From positions 1-34,488 of the forward strand of contig CAZEAN010000063.1 of assembly GCA_964510225.1 (NCBI GenBank): DNA of 34,488 bases, in the 5' to 3' direction. The notes beneath the pieces are model-generated. The model did not search any database. It was not told where the DNA came from and was given only the letters and a program-made list of their open reading frames with translations. Made by a program: the position numbers and the translations under genes. This document shows positions 6,261 to 15,087 of this stretch, one piece after another (position 1 is the first letter of the stretch; every line of letters begins with the position of its first letter). The DNA comes from CAZEAN01 sp964510225. GTDB taxonomy: Bacteria > Planctomycetota > Planctomycetia > Isosphaerales > Isosphaeraceae.

Positions 6261-9044
6261 TTATGGGATCAGCCCCATCGAACCACCTGTCTCTTCGTCA
6301 AAATACTCGAAGGCACGAAACCATGCGTTGATGGCGCGGCCAGTGACTGGATCGTTGGGATCCTTATTCATCGCTTCCAAGAGCGCCTTTCGTTGACCTT
6401 CGCGTTGATCAAGTTCGTCAAAGAGATCCGCAAGGTTATACCACCAAGCTCGACGGGTTCCATCGAACGCTTGGGGCAACTCGTCGATCGCTGATTGGTA
6501 TTGGGTCACCGCGGATTCGATCTCGCCTTGGAGCGCCATTGCTTCAGCTCCTGCGGCAAGCTGGAATGCATGAAGAGGGGCTCCATCGGACGTCGAATTT
6601 TGAGCCAAAGTGGCCGCCTTTCTGAGAACCTCCGCGGCTTCCGGCTCGTGGCGTTCCCGGAGGAGTCGACCGACGACCAATTGGGTCGGTCCTTCATCAG
6701 GAAGGAGCGGAAGCCAGTCATCGATTAACCACTCCCTCTGGTCAGCCATCGCGCGAACGACCACAGCGATCCGCTCCTCAAGCGGGACCCCAAAACGACC
6801 GACCCCAGGACCGGGATAAAACTCAGGGAAGTCAACAGAACTGGGCATTACACGTGAGACCATCTCAAGTGCGGCTCGGTAGCATTGCTTCGCTTCTTCT
6901 TCTTTACCTGCCTCCAGGAGATGGTCTGCATCCATCAGGAGTGGGACAACGTCATGACTCAATCCCGGGGCTCTCCGAGTTCCGGTCTCGGTGTCGCGCC
7001 AAGCGATCAGGTATTGGAGGGTCGGATGGGCAGGGGAGGTCCCTCGGGCCGTCGAAATCAGTTGGGCAGCCCGTTCCGTCACAGCAGGGTCACCCCGAAC
7101 TGAAGGTGACGTTAACAGTCCTGCGCGAAAGAGAATCTGATCGGTCCCGCTGTTGCGCCACGAGGGTACTGGAAGCGTCCGCTCTAATTCGAGGAGGGCC
7201 TCAAGTTCGTCCTCGTCTGGCCACCTGCCGTCGAGAAATGGTCCGGCGATCACGCTCGCGACACGGTCTCCGGTGCTCCACTCCCAACAGAGGCTCGTTG
7301 TTAAGGCACCGGCAATCATTGCTCCGAAAGTCAAGAACAAGCAGATGACAGACCCGCCGGGGATCCGGAGCCCTTGAGGGCTCTGGAGTGTAGTCGGTCG
7401 CGGGAGTTGTTGCGATCGCTGCTTCCTCGGACGTACCGAAGTCCGCTGAGCCGATGCCTCCGAGGCCGCCAGAATCGATTGCGCCGTTGGCCACGACTGG
7501 TCCGAACGATCACCCAAGGCCGGTTCAAGAGCATCCGGAGTGGTTGGATCGTGTCCGGTCTCCCCGTTGGTTGAATCGACGGGGTCGCTCTGATCGTCGA
7601 AATCGTGAGGACCCGTTGTTTCAGGGACATCAAAAGGAGCAAGGGGTTCAACAAGCGCAACGGGGATAACATCACTGGAAGGTTCATCTGGATCAGTGAT
7701 CGGTATGGCAACCCCAACCGGATCCTGTTCGAACGGCTCTTCAAACTCCGAGCCCACCGAACTCGGTGATTCTTGGAAGTCACTTAGACATTCCAGTCCA
7801 AATTCGGGTAGCGAGTGATTAGAGCTATAAGGGGCGATCACCGAACTCGACTCACCCGGTCGGAAGGCTTCCCAGGAATCCGAAGCTTCAGATGCCGCCG
7901 GCAATTCTAACGAGGTACCGAGTCCGTCCTGCTCAGCCGAGTCGAGGTCTGAGATTGGATTATCATTGGGCGATTGATGAAGACTCTTGACCGCATCAGG
8001 AGGACTGGCGTCGGCATCGATGACAGAGACCGTCTGAAGGTCGACTGGTCTGATGAAGTCATCGGTCGAGGGATCCTGAGGCTCCACTGACCGATCGGGA
8101 GCCTCTTCTCCGGCGATCGTTGGGTTGGTTGGTCCGGAGACTAGCGCTCCTTGATCAGCCGGAACCGTATCCTCTGGAAACTGGAGAGAAGCCTGAGCTT
8201 CGGTGGACTCAAGAAGCCCTTTCGATCCTGCCGGACGATGAGCAGCCGTTCCAGGCAATGGATCGAGTTCGGCCGTCGACGCTTGAAGAGAACGGTCTCT
8301 TATTAATGGTGAGGAAGTCGACGGAGATTTCCCTAAGGATTGACTTTGAGGCCGCTCCGCTGGGCGGATCGGAGGGGCCTCGAGCAGACTCCGGCTCGTT
8401 GTTGGACCAGATGGCGTCGACCTCGGTCTCCGTGCTCTTGCTTCTCCAGTTCTTGTTGTTCGTTGCTGGATCGACTCACCGACCGCACGCCAACGGGACT
8501 CCCATTGCTGTAATGATGCTCCGGTCTTCGGGTTGATCGGACGTCGAGGTCCCGACTGAGGAGGCTCAATCCGAGCGTTCGTCCGACCATAGCGATCAAC
8601 CGTTCTGGAGCTTGGCTCTGGGATCGTCGGTCGATTCAGACTCGGGGAGTCTACTTGAAGCTCAACGGTCTGATCAATCTCGGCGGTCGTCGGCAACAGC
8701 CCCGGAGCCAGAGTCTGATCATCCGTCGCGAGTTCTTCATCCGCGATCGCGGAAATCCTGAGTCGGAACTGAGCAACGTTGAACTCACTCCCAACGGCCA
8801 GGGAGACAAGTCGGGAGACAGGGCGGTCGTTGATCGTCACCAACTCGGAACGGCCGAGCGGCTGAAGCTGCCAGGAATCCCCTCGACGGCGCAAGAGACA
8901 GTGTACAGCCGCCAAATTCTGGTCGTCGAGCATCACCTCACAGGTCCTTCCGGAGCCGATCCGGACGCAAGGCGCCTGGAGGCGGACAACCCGTGTCGAC
9001 TGCTCAGCGGTCGTCTTGATCTGAAGAAACGCGGGGCTCGCCAT
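6261..9044 (-). CDS. FHA domain - disordered linker - TM - helical repeat protein
   Basis: 927 residues in four parts. Residues 1-100 form a forkhead-associated (FHA) domain: RIGSGRTCEVMLDD, then NLAAVHCLL, with Arg28, Gly30 and His48 of the phosphothreonine-binding motif, but Ala45 where Ser is usual in SxxH. Residues about 100-557 are a long acidic, Pro/Ser/Asp-rich linker, probably disordered. One membrane helix lies near 564-585 (SVICLFLTFGAMIAGALTT). Residues 586-927 are helical and TPR-like, for example EEEAKQCYRAALEM and GEIESAVTQYQSAIDELP. This would place a phosphopeptide-reading domain in the cytoplasm and a scaffold outside. The position between the ligase and exosortase suggests a regulator or scaffold of polysaccharide assembly, which is inference. 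ATG 9044 is preceded by AGGAG 8 nt upstream. Confidence 0.85.
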   Translation of the reverse strand: MASPAFLQIKTTAEQSTRVVRLQAPCVRIGSGRTCEVMLDDQNLAAVHCLLRRRGDSWQLQPLGRSELVTINDRPVSRLVSLAVGSEFNVAQFRLRISAIADEELATDDQTLAPGLLPTTAEIDQTVELQVDSPSLNRPTIPEPSSRTVDRYGRTNARIEPPQSGPRRPINPKTGASLQQWESRWRAVGESIQQRTTRTGEARARRPRSTPSGPTTSRSLLEAPPIRPAERPQSQSLGKSPSTSSPLIRDRSLQASTAELDPLPGTAAHRPAGSKGLLESTEAQASLQFPEDTVPADQGALVSGPTNPTIAGEEAPDRSVEPQDPSTDDFIRPVDLQTVSVIDADASPPDAVKSLHQSPNDNPISDLDSAEQDGLGTSLELPAASEASDSWEAFRPGESSSVIAPYSSNHSLPEFGLECLSDFQESPSSVGSEFEEPFEQDPVGVAIPITDPDEPSSDVIPVALVEPLAPFDVPETTGPHDFDDQSDPVDSTNGETGHDPTTPDALEPALGDRSDQSWPTAQSILAASEASAQRTSVRPRKQRSQQLPRPTTLQSPQGLRIPGGSVICLFLTFGAMIAGALTTSLCWEWSTGDRVASVIAGPFLDGRWPDEDELEALLELERTLPVPSWRNSGTDQILFRAGLLTSPSVRGDPAVTERAAQLISTARGTSPAHPTLQYLIAWRDTETGTRRAPGLSHDVVPLLMDADHLLEAGKEEEAKQCYRAALEMVSRVMPSSVDFPEFYPGPGVGRFGVPLEERIAVVVRAMADQREWLIDDWLPLLPDEGPTQLVVGRLLRERHEPEAAEVLRKAATLAQNSTSDGAPLHAFQLAAGAEAMALQGEIESAVTQYQSAIDELPQAFDGTRRAWWYNLADLFDELDQREGQRKALLEAMNKDPNDPVTGRAINAWFRAFEYFDEETGGSMGLIP

Positions 9045-9112
9045 CGGCGATACTCCTGAGCCTCGTCCCGGAACCAACCGGCAAAGGCAGAGATCCCAAA
9101 AAACCAGGGGTG

Positions 9113-10744
9113 TTATGCCGAATCGACAAAGAGGTCCGTCCCTCCGACGAACCAACGATCAACCGTCCCCATCAGTCCTGCAGTAGCGAGGGCCACTGCA
9201 GGCAACTCCAACGTCCAGTGGACCAAGGAAAACAACCCGAACGTGACGATCGAGCCGATGAGCCCGGCAGCGATCGGTCGGTCCGCCGATCCGATCGACG
9301 ACCAAGCCTTCGGGAACCGCCAGAGGATCCAGAGCACTCCGAGGAGCCCGAGAATCCCTCCACACAAGCCCGACTCCACCAACCACTGTAGCATCGAACT
9401 CGACGCCGTCTGACTACTGATGTCGGTTTCTTTGTAGTGTGGGTGAATCCGCCCAAAAGTCCCCAATCCGGTACCGACCCAAGGAAAGTCGCGAACGATC
9501 CGGCAGGACTCTGGCAATCGTTTCGCAGGGTCGCTATTCGCATCTACAACCACTCGAGGGTCACCCTCTTCGTTCCAGCCAAGCTCGGCCCGAATCATCA
9601 GACCGAGACCGATAGAGAGGCTGCAGAGGATTGTTACGAGGACCGTGCTTGAGAAGACTCCACTCTTCCAGCCAGCCAAAAGGGCGATCACGAGAATCCC
9701 GATCAAGAACGGCCCAGCGAGTAAGGGATTCCCGAGGAGTCCGACAAGACAGGCTCCTCCGAATGCTAAGAGACTGAGGAGCGCGACCCTTGCACCATTA
9801 CTGCCATACCGGAGTCGAGCACCGAGCGATTCGGAGCTTCCCCGGGGTGCAATTGATTGGAGCAAAAGACCGAGCGTGATCGGTAACGCGATCGACGCCA
9901 ATGCCATCAAGCCGCCTGAATCGCCCGCGAGCCCTCCACCCAAGAGTGGTGGCTCCATTCTTGGGAAGAGCCAGGGGGACTCCGAAGGATCAAGCTCAGC
10001 TCCGGAATCAATCGGATGGAGTCGACTGAAGCCAGGACCACTCAAGCGATCCAATGCCGATGGCCCCCAGGGGAGTGATTGGATCAAGGACGGAGTTGGG
10101 TCGCCCGAGGTTGAGGCAGCGAGGAGTTCCATAAATCCTGAGAGGCTAGTCAAGCCAAAGACAGCGATCAGGCTCGACCAGACAACTAGCGACTTCCGGA
10201 GTCGAGTCGCGAACCCCCTGACCGTAATCAAAACCACGAGCCAGAGCAGGCCATCGACCAACCAACGGAACGTGAGCGCACGATCGATCGTCAAGGGAGA
10301 CCGTGATCCAATTCCCGCAGGAAGCACTCCGTTTGGGTCGAGCTGTTTTGCGCGATGTTCTAAGACGCCTGTACTGTACAAGGCCCTCGATTCGCTTGAG
10401 AGGTGTCTTCCGAACGATCCTGGAAGCGGGACGAGTTGGACCGTCGCTAAACAGAGCGCAAAGAACGCGAGTACAGGAATCGGACTGACGATCAACCGGA
10501 GATTCCCTTGCACAACGACTCGGAGCAGGCTACTCGCCACCATGAAGGTTGCGATGACCGCAAGGGCAGGCCGCCACCACCAGGCTAATCCACCAATGGC
10601 AAGGACCGACCCGAGGAGAGCGCAGACAATGCTTACAGCTTGGGCACGGTCAATCCATCGTAAGGTCCGACTTCGGAACGGTAGCACCTTCGATCTCCCT
10701 CTCCGAGCGCCATCATTCAAGAGAGCGGCATCAACGTCTCGCAA
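9113..10744 (-). CDS. O-antigen ligase/polymerase-like membrane protein (Wzy/WaaL type)
   Basis: About 543 residues with roughly ten or more hydrophobic helices. It also has a large periplasmic-type loop with DFPWVGTGLGTFGRIHPHYKE, the GxGxGxF...H pattern of O-antigen ligases and polymerases. Such proteins transfer or polymerise undecaprenyl-linked glycan repeat units at the outer face of the inner membrane. The gene lies 27 nt behind the Wzz/BY-kinase-like gene and 68 nt ahead of the FHA protein, within one transcription unit. The start is uncertain: TTG 10744 is the first usable codon after the upstream gene and has no clear ribosome-binding site. The first ~25 residues are charged and precede the first helix. 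Whether it polymerises or ligates cannot be told from sequence. Confidence 0.85.
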   Translation of the reverse strand: MRDVDAALLNDGARRGRSKVLPFRSRTLRWIDRAQAVSIVCALLGSVLAIGGLAWWWRPALAVIATFMVASSLLRVVVQGNLRLIVSPIPVLAFFALCLATVQLVPLPGSFGRHLSSESRALYSTGVLEHRAKQLDPNGVLPAGIGSRSPLTIDRALTFRWLVDGLLWLVVLITVRGFATRLRKSLVVWSSLIAVFGLTSLSGFMELLAASTSGDPTPSLIQSLPWGPSALDRLSGPGFSRLHPIDSGAELDPSESPWLFPRMEPPLLGGGLAGDSGGLMALASIALPITLGLLLQSIAPRGSSESLGARLRYGSNGARVALLSLLAFGGACLVGLLGNPLLAGPFLIGILVIALLAGWKSGVFSSTVLVTILCSLSIGLGLMIRAELGWNEEGDPRVVVDANSDPAKRLPESCRIVRDFPWVGTGLGTFGRIHPHYKETDISSQTASSSMLQWLVESGLCGGILGLLGVLWILWRFPKAWSSIGSADRPIAAGLIGSIVTFGLFSLVHWTLELPAVALATAGLMGTVDRWFVGGTDLFVDSA

Positions 10745-10771
10745 CGCAAATCGATAAGGGTAATGCCTCGA

Positions 10772-13072
10772 TCAATCCCAGCTCTCCTGTCTCCCCACCG
10801 CCACTGCTGCTTCTTCTTCGACATGTGTTGCCGCGCGAGGGCCTTGCAGTTGAAGTTGGGATTCGGAGAACAACTCCTCGGCATGGTGCGATGACCAATT
10901 CGAGACATCCTCAGCGAGCCCATTGAAGACCACCCCCACCAGAGGAATCATCGACTGCTCGAACATCGCCTTGGCACGAGCGACGGGGCTCAGCTCGTTG
11001 CTACCGGCCCGAACGACGAGGACAGCGGCATCGACGATTCGGCCGAGCATCCGAGCATCGGCCAACCCAAGGATCGCCGGACCGTCCAAAATCACTCGGT
11101 CGTAGTGACCGATCAAGCCAGTAAGGAGTTGCTTCAGTTCCAAGGCCCCCAGAATTTCGATCGGTACACCGGCAGGATCACCCGCCGGGAGGAAATCGAG
11201 GTGGGGCACATCAGATTGAATGACGACCCGCTGCCAAGGGAGCTCGCCTCGGAGCACATCGACCAACCCTAGATCTGGGTCCACAACTGGATTCTCGAAG
11301 ACGGGGCGGAGGCTGCTCCGTCGGAGGTCAACATCCATTAAGAGCGTCCGCTCTCCGGATCGTGCGCAGGTCGCTGCAAGATTCAAGGCGGTTGTGCTCT
11401 TTCCTTCACCGGTTTTGGCACTCGTAATCAGGAGCGTCGTCGGCTGCCTTCCTTGCTGGTCGGAAACGCCAACAATGCCGGCCCGGAGTCCCCGGTAGGC
11501 ATCAGCTTCGGGTGAATAAGGATCGCCGGAGGTCCAAAGGTGCCCACCACGCTGAAGTCGTGCCGTCCTCCGGATCCGTGGTACAACCCCGAGCAAGGGG
11601 AGGGGGACTCCTGCGGCAAGCTGCTCAGGGACTCGGACCGAGTGATCGAGATGTTCGAGTACAAGGACCATCGCCAGCCCCGATCCAAACGCGAGCACAA
11701 AGACAACCACCATGTTGACCAATCGGTTAGGCCGGACTGGCTGCTGTGGAATCGTCGCTGGTTTGACCTCGACCGGCTTCACATTGTTGGAAACGATGAT
11801 CTCAAAGCTGCTCATGCTCGTCTTGAGTTCGTCCATCTTGTCACGGACTCGAGTCCGCTGATCGATCAAGGCGATAAAGCGATCGTAACTAGGCGAACGA
11901 TCTTGAATATCTTTGATAATCTTTGATTCTTCTTCCTTCATTTGATCGATCTGACTACCTAGCTCGCGCTGATAGTGTTGCAGGGCCTCTTCAGAGACGA
12001 CCGACGTCGCGGGCACGTCGCGCAACCGCGCTTCAGCCTCTCCCATCTGTCGATCCAGTTCACGCTCCCACTCCAAGAGACGTTTCATTGCTGGATCCGT
12101 CGTGGCTTTGGGAGAAGATCGCATCAACCGAGCTTTACGTTGCTGGATCAAATCCCGCTGCTCCTGCATCTGGTCGATCTCGCGGGCAACAGCGTGAGAG
12201 TTCGCAAGCTGATTTGAGGCGGGGAACATCCGTGCGAGGAAGAACTGCCGTTGCATATCCTCGATCTGATTCATCTTATGGGTCTGCAAGAGGCGGTGTG
12301 ATTGCAACTCGTGATGCCGGAGGTTCTCACCGTTCGGCAGCAGCTTCGAGTCAGACGCTAAAACGGTTTCAATCTGGGTTTGCAAATCATTGAGTTGGTC
12401 GTTCAGCTTATTGAAATGCTCTTGTGCCGAGTTCTGGGAGTTGAGAATTTTGTCATCGACGCTTCGTTGGGCGTCGTCCGCAAAGACGCTCAGCCACGAG
12501 TTCAAGATCGCCGCAACGCGTGACGGATCGTCCCCTTCCAGCATGATTTCATAATGGGTCGAGTTCGGGAGTCGACGGGTCTGGAGATCATCGAGGAGCT
12601 GCTGGATTTCTTCTTCAGAAGTCACCGGCTCACCAATCCTTGGCTTCAACAAAGCCTGGGTGAGCATTTCACGGGTTCTTAATTGAGAAAGGAGATTGGA
12701 TTCAAATTGGGTGCTCGGGATGTTGTCAAAGTGAACGACATCGTCGGTCAGGAGCTGAGCCAAAACGGTGTTGAAGTTTGGCTGGGTGATCTGGATGATC
12801 GCTTCGGCTCGATAGATTGATGGTTGCCGAAGGACGTAGATCGTTCCCCCTGTTAACACCAACGTCGCGACGAGAATCGCCAGCCAGAATCGCCGTCGGA
12901 TCCCTCGGAGGTAGTCACGTGCCGTCTTCGGTTGCGCTGTCGGCTGCTCGGCGCCGCCAGCCGACTGGTAGGTAATTGCGTGCGATGGGGCGGTTTGAAA
13001 GTGCGCTCGGGGAACAATCGATCGTTGAGGAGTTGATTCAGAGCGTTCGTAAGGGAGAATCAGCCGATCCAT
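10772..13072 (-). CDS. Wzz/Wzc-like chain-length determinant with BY-kinase-type ATPase domain
   Basis: 766 residues. A first membrane helix at about 61-80 and a second near 451-472 enclose a coiled-coil-rich Wzz/GNVR-type region. A proline-rich segment (PATIPQQPVRP) directly precedes the second helix, as in this family. The cytoplasmic half is a bacterial tyrosine kinase-like P-loop domain: Walker A SAKTGEGKST at 551-560, Walker A' LLMDVDLRR at 577-585, and Walker B VILDGPA at 660-666. It should control chain length and export of the polysaccharide. The tail from 726 to 766 contains no tyrosine, while typical Wzc proteins end in a Tyr-rich autophosphorylation cluster. ATG 13072 follows AAGGGA with 8 nt spacing. 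The ligase begins 27 nt downstream. Confidence 0.93.
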   Translation of the reverse strand: MDRLILPYERSESTPQRSIVPRAHFQTAPSHAITYQSAGGAEQPTAQPKTARDYLRGIRRRFWLAILVATLVLTGGTIYVLRQPSIYRAEAIIQITQPNFNTVLAQLLTDDVVHFDNIPSTQFESNLLSQLRTREMLTQALLKPRIGEPVTSEEEIQQLLDDLQTRRLPNSTHYEIMLEGDDPSRVAAILNSWLSVFADDAQRSVDDKILNSQNSAQEHFNKLNDQLNDLQTQIETVLASDSKLLPNGENLRHHELQSHRLLQTHKMNQIEDMQRQFFLARMFPASNQLANSHAVAREIDQMQEQRDLIQQRKARLMRSSPKATTDPAMKRLLEWERELDRQMGEAEARLRDVPATSVVSEEALQHYQRELGSQIDQMKEEESKIIKDIQDRSPSYDRFIALIDQRTRVRDKMDELKTSMSSFEIIVSNNVKPVEVKPATIPQQPVRPNRLVNMVVVFVLAFGSGLAMVLVLEHLDHSVRVPEQLAAGVPLPLLGVVPRIRRTARLQRGGHLWTSGDPYSPEADAYRGLRAGIVGVSDQQGRQPTTLLITSAKTGEGKSTTALNLAATCARSGERTLLMDVDLRRSSLRPVFENPVVDPDLGLVDVLRGELPWQRVVIQSDVPHLDFLPAGDPAGVPIEILGALELKQLLTGLIGHYDRVILDGPAILGLADARMLGRIVDAAVLVVRAGSNELSPVARAKAMFEQSMIPLVGVVFNGLAEDVSNWSSHHAEELFSESQLQLQGPRAATHVEEEAAVAVGRQESWD

Positions 13073-13143
13073 GCTCGTTGTCCCTTTCCATCCTTAGTTG
13101 AATCGATTGTCCGGATCCTCGGGAGGGTCTCGGAATTTCAAAA

Positions 13144-14757
13144 CTAATCGTTCACCAATCCAGTAGACGATTCCGGAATCTCAGTCGGGAGTATTGGGTG
13201 TGGTTCGATCGAGATCGCTCCGGTCTCGTCCGAGAGCCGGAGTAAACGTTCTCGGGCTGCGAGTACGAGTCGCTGCAGATAGCGGAAGGTGATGTCGATG
13301 GGGATTCCAGTCGCACTCGCGAGTTGAAACGCAACGTCGAGGACGGAATTATCAACACCAGAGAGTCGGAACCGCGCTTCGGTAGCTGCCTCCGGTTGCT
13401 CGACCGACTCCCCATTTATTAACACCTCTTCGTTTGTCGAGGGCGTAAAGGTTGCTGTCACCCCCGCGCGGTCCGGCCCATGATAGGTCAGTCGAGCCCC
13501 TACACAACCGAGGATCCGAGCCGTCTCAAGGACAACATCGAGGGTTGCTTCAGGTGCCTCAGTGAGCTCGACACGCTGGATCGATTCCCAGGTAATCTTT
13601 GAGGCCCGGCGTTCGGCGCCGCCCCGGGTGAAGATCGCGCTGAGATCAGCTCGGAGCTGAGAGAGTTCGTCGCGACGACTGTACAGCACAATCACGAACG
13701 CAACACAACCCGAGGCACCGAGGATCAAGGAAAGTGTGTCGTTCCGTGCCGCAACTCCGAGAAGAACAGCGCCACAGAGAAACGCCGTGAAGCTGTAGAG
13801 CATCGCAGCGGCCTGCCTCGGACTCAGCCCGAGCCCGATCAGGAGATGATGGACATGACGACGATCCGCCGCGGTCATCGGTAGATTCCGGACCCAACGC
13901 CGGAAGATCGCAAGTGCGGTATCTGAGATCGGGAGACCCATGGCCAAGATCGGTACTAGGATCGAAACCGTCACCGCTTCTTTCTGTGAGCCTTGGATTC
14001 CAATGATCCCGATGAGGAGCCCGATGAGGAGGCTCCCGCTATCGCCGAGGAAAACACACGCCGGATGCCAATTGTAAAGCAGGAATCCCGCGAGCCCACC
14101 CGCCAACGCCGCTGCCATCAGTGCAGCACCGAAGTTTCCGAGGAAAGCCGCCACCAACAACATCGTCGCAGAGACAAGAAGCCCGACCCCAGAAGCCAGG
14201 CCGTCCATCCCATCGATCAAGTTCCAGATATTCATACATCCGAGGAACCAGAACAGGGTGACTAGCATACTGATCGGGTTCAGGGTAACCGCAAACGACT
14301 CACTGAGCGGGATCGTCAGTGGATAGCTCAACGTAATCGTGGAGCCCGCGATTTCAAGGGATTCGATCCGGATCCCGCCTAGATAAAGGAAGAGAACACC
14401 GAGCCCTTGGCCGATCAACTTCGCACGAGGACCAACCCCTACGGTGTCGTCCACAATTCCAAGGGCCAAGACCGTCGCCGCTGCAGCCCCAATCCAACCG
14501 AGCGTCGTGATCCAATCTGCACTCCCCGGCCAAGAGCTCAGCACGCCCGAGAGTGTCGCCGCAACAAGGCCGACCGGAATACTCACGGCAAGCGCGAGCC
14601 CGCCCATCCGTGGTGTCGCTGCCTTGTGAATTCGTCGGTAATTGTCGGGACGATCGACCGCGCCGAGAATGACGGCGAGGCGAGTCGCGATCGGTGTGGT
14701 GATCACACAGGCCGCGAAGGCGATCCCGAACACCAAGAGGTAGGAATCGGGCGTCAT
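13144..14757 (-). CDS. WecA/MraY-like undecaprenyl-phosphate sugar-1-phosphate transferase with C-terminal extension
   Basis: 537 residues. The first ~360 form a polytopic glycosyltransferase 4 family domain with its hallmark motifs: DRPDNYRRIHKAATPRMGG near 35-53, GIVDDTVGVG near 100-109, NLIDGMDGLASG near 179-190, FLGDSGSLLIG near 237-246, and the histidine motif RRHVHHLLIGLGLS near 299-312. It should load the first sugar phosphate onto undecaprenyl phosphate and so start repeat-unit synthesis. A soluble extension from about 365 to 537 is not part of the usual enzyme and is unrecognised. ATG 14757 is chosen because the protein then starts at the first membrane helix; upstream in-frame codons give a non-conserved Ser/Arg-rich leader. 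It is the first gene of the polysaccharide operon, 71 nt ahead of the Wzz-like gene. Confidence 0.92.
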   Translation of the reverse strand: MTPDSYLLVFGIAFAACVITTPIATRLAVILGAVDRPDNYRRIHKAATPRMGGLALAVSIPVGLVAATLSGVLSSWPGSADWITTLGWIGAAAATVLALGIVDDTVGVGPRAKLIGQGLGVLFLYLGGIRIESLEIAGSTITLSYPLTIPLSESFAVTLNPISMLVTLFWFLGCMNIWNLIDGMDGLASGVGLLVSATMLLVAAFLGNFGAALMAAALAGGLAGFLLYNWHPACVFLGDSGSLLIGLLIGIIGIQGSQKEAVTVSILVPILAMGLPISDTALAIFRRWVRNLPMTAADRRHVHHLLIGLGLSPRQAAAMLYSFTAFLCGAVLLGVAARNDTLSLILGASGCVAFVIVLYSRRDELSQLRADLSAIFTRGGAERRASKITWESIQRVELTEAPEATLDVVLETARILGCVGARLTYHGPDRAGVTATFTPSTNEEVLINGESVEQPEAATEARFRLSGVDNSVLDVAFQLASATGIPIDITFRYLQRLVLAARERLLRLSDETGAISIEPHPILPTEIPESSTGLVND

Positions 14758-15087
14758 AGACCGGCATCCGTTCCATCGAGACGGGGAGCCTCTACTAGCT
14801 CTCCATTGAATCCAGGAGAGTTGACTAGTGAGCATCCGTGCTCGTTGCAGCTTCGATGAGTTCCAGTCGTCCACTCAAAGCCTGGCTCTTTCCACGCAAC
14901 CGGGAATCGTTCAACCCGCCGTTGGCGGCAAAAGCCGAGCCTCTCAATCTCAAGTTCGAACGGGTCGGTCAGAGTCAGTCAGGTTGAATCTCCAACGACC
15001 TTCATCGCGGCCACAGTATCACGACGCGGGACGTTAGGGTCAAGCCGAATCAGCGTTGGGACGCGGGCTTATCATTGAAATCCACGA
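14758..15087. other. 330-nt intergenic leader between pxpC and the polysaccharide operon
   Basis: No convincing gene. It contains the minus-strand promoter at 15015-15043 and then about 250 nt of untranslated leader. A small GC hairpin (CCGCC-GTT-GGCGG, 14916-14928) lies in the leader without a following T-run. I recognise no riboswitch class. CTTATC and GATAAG arms near 15068-15098 could form a loose hairpin at the end of pxpC. Confidence 0.4.
15015..15043 (-). promoter_or_regulatory. Sigma70-type promoter of the polysaccharide operon
   Basis: On the minus strand, TTGACC (15043-15038) and GATACT (15020-15015) are separated by exactly 17 nt. Transcription would start near 15008, about 250 nt before the WecA-like ATG. 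The -35 matches consensus at 5 of 6 positions, the -10 at 4 of 6. It is the best promoter-like sequence seen upstream of this operon. Confidence 0.55.

Noticed and set aside
9645..10757. 370-codon plus-strand open frame
   Set aside because: Antisense to the O-antigen ligase; Arg/Ser/Pro-rich translation typical of a shadow frame.
14916..14928. CCGCC/GGCGG hairpin as an attenuator
   Set aside because: No T-run follows on the transcribed strand and no leader peptide or alternative fold is evident.
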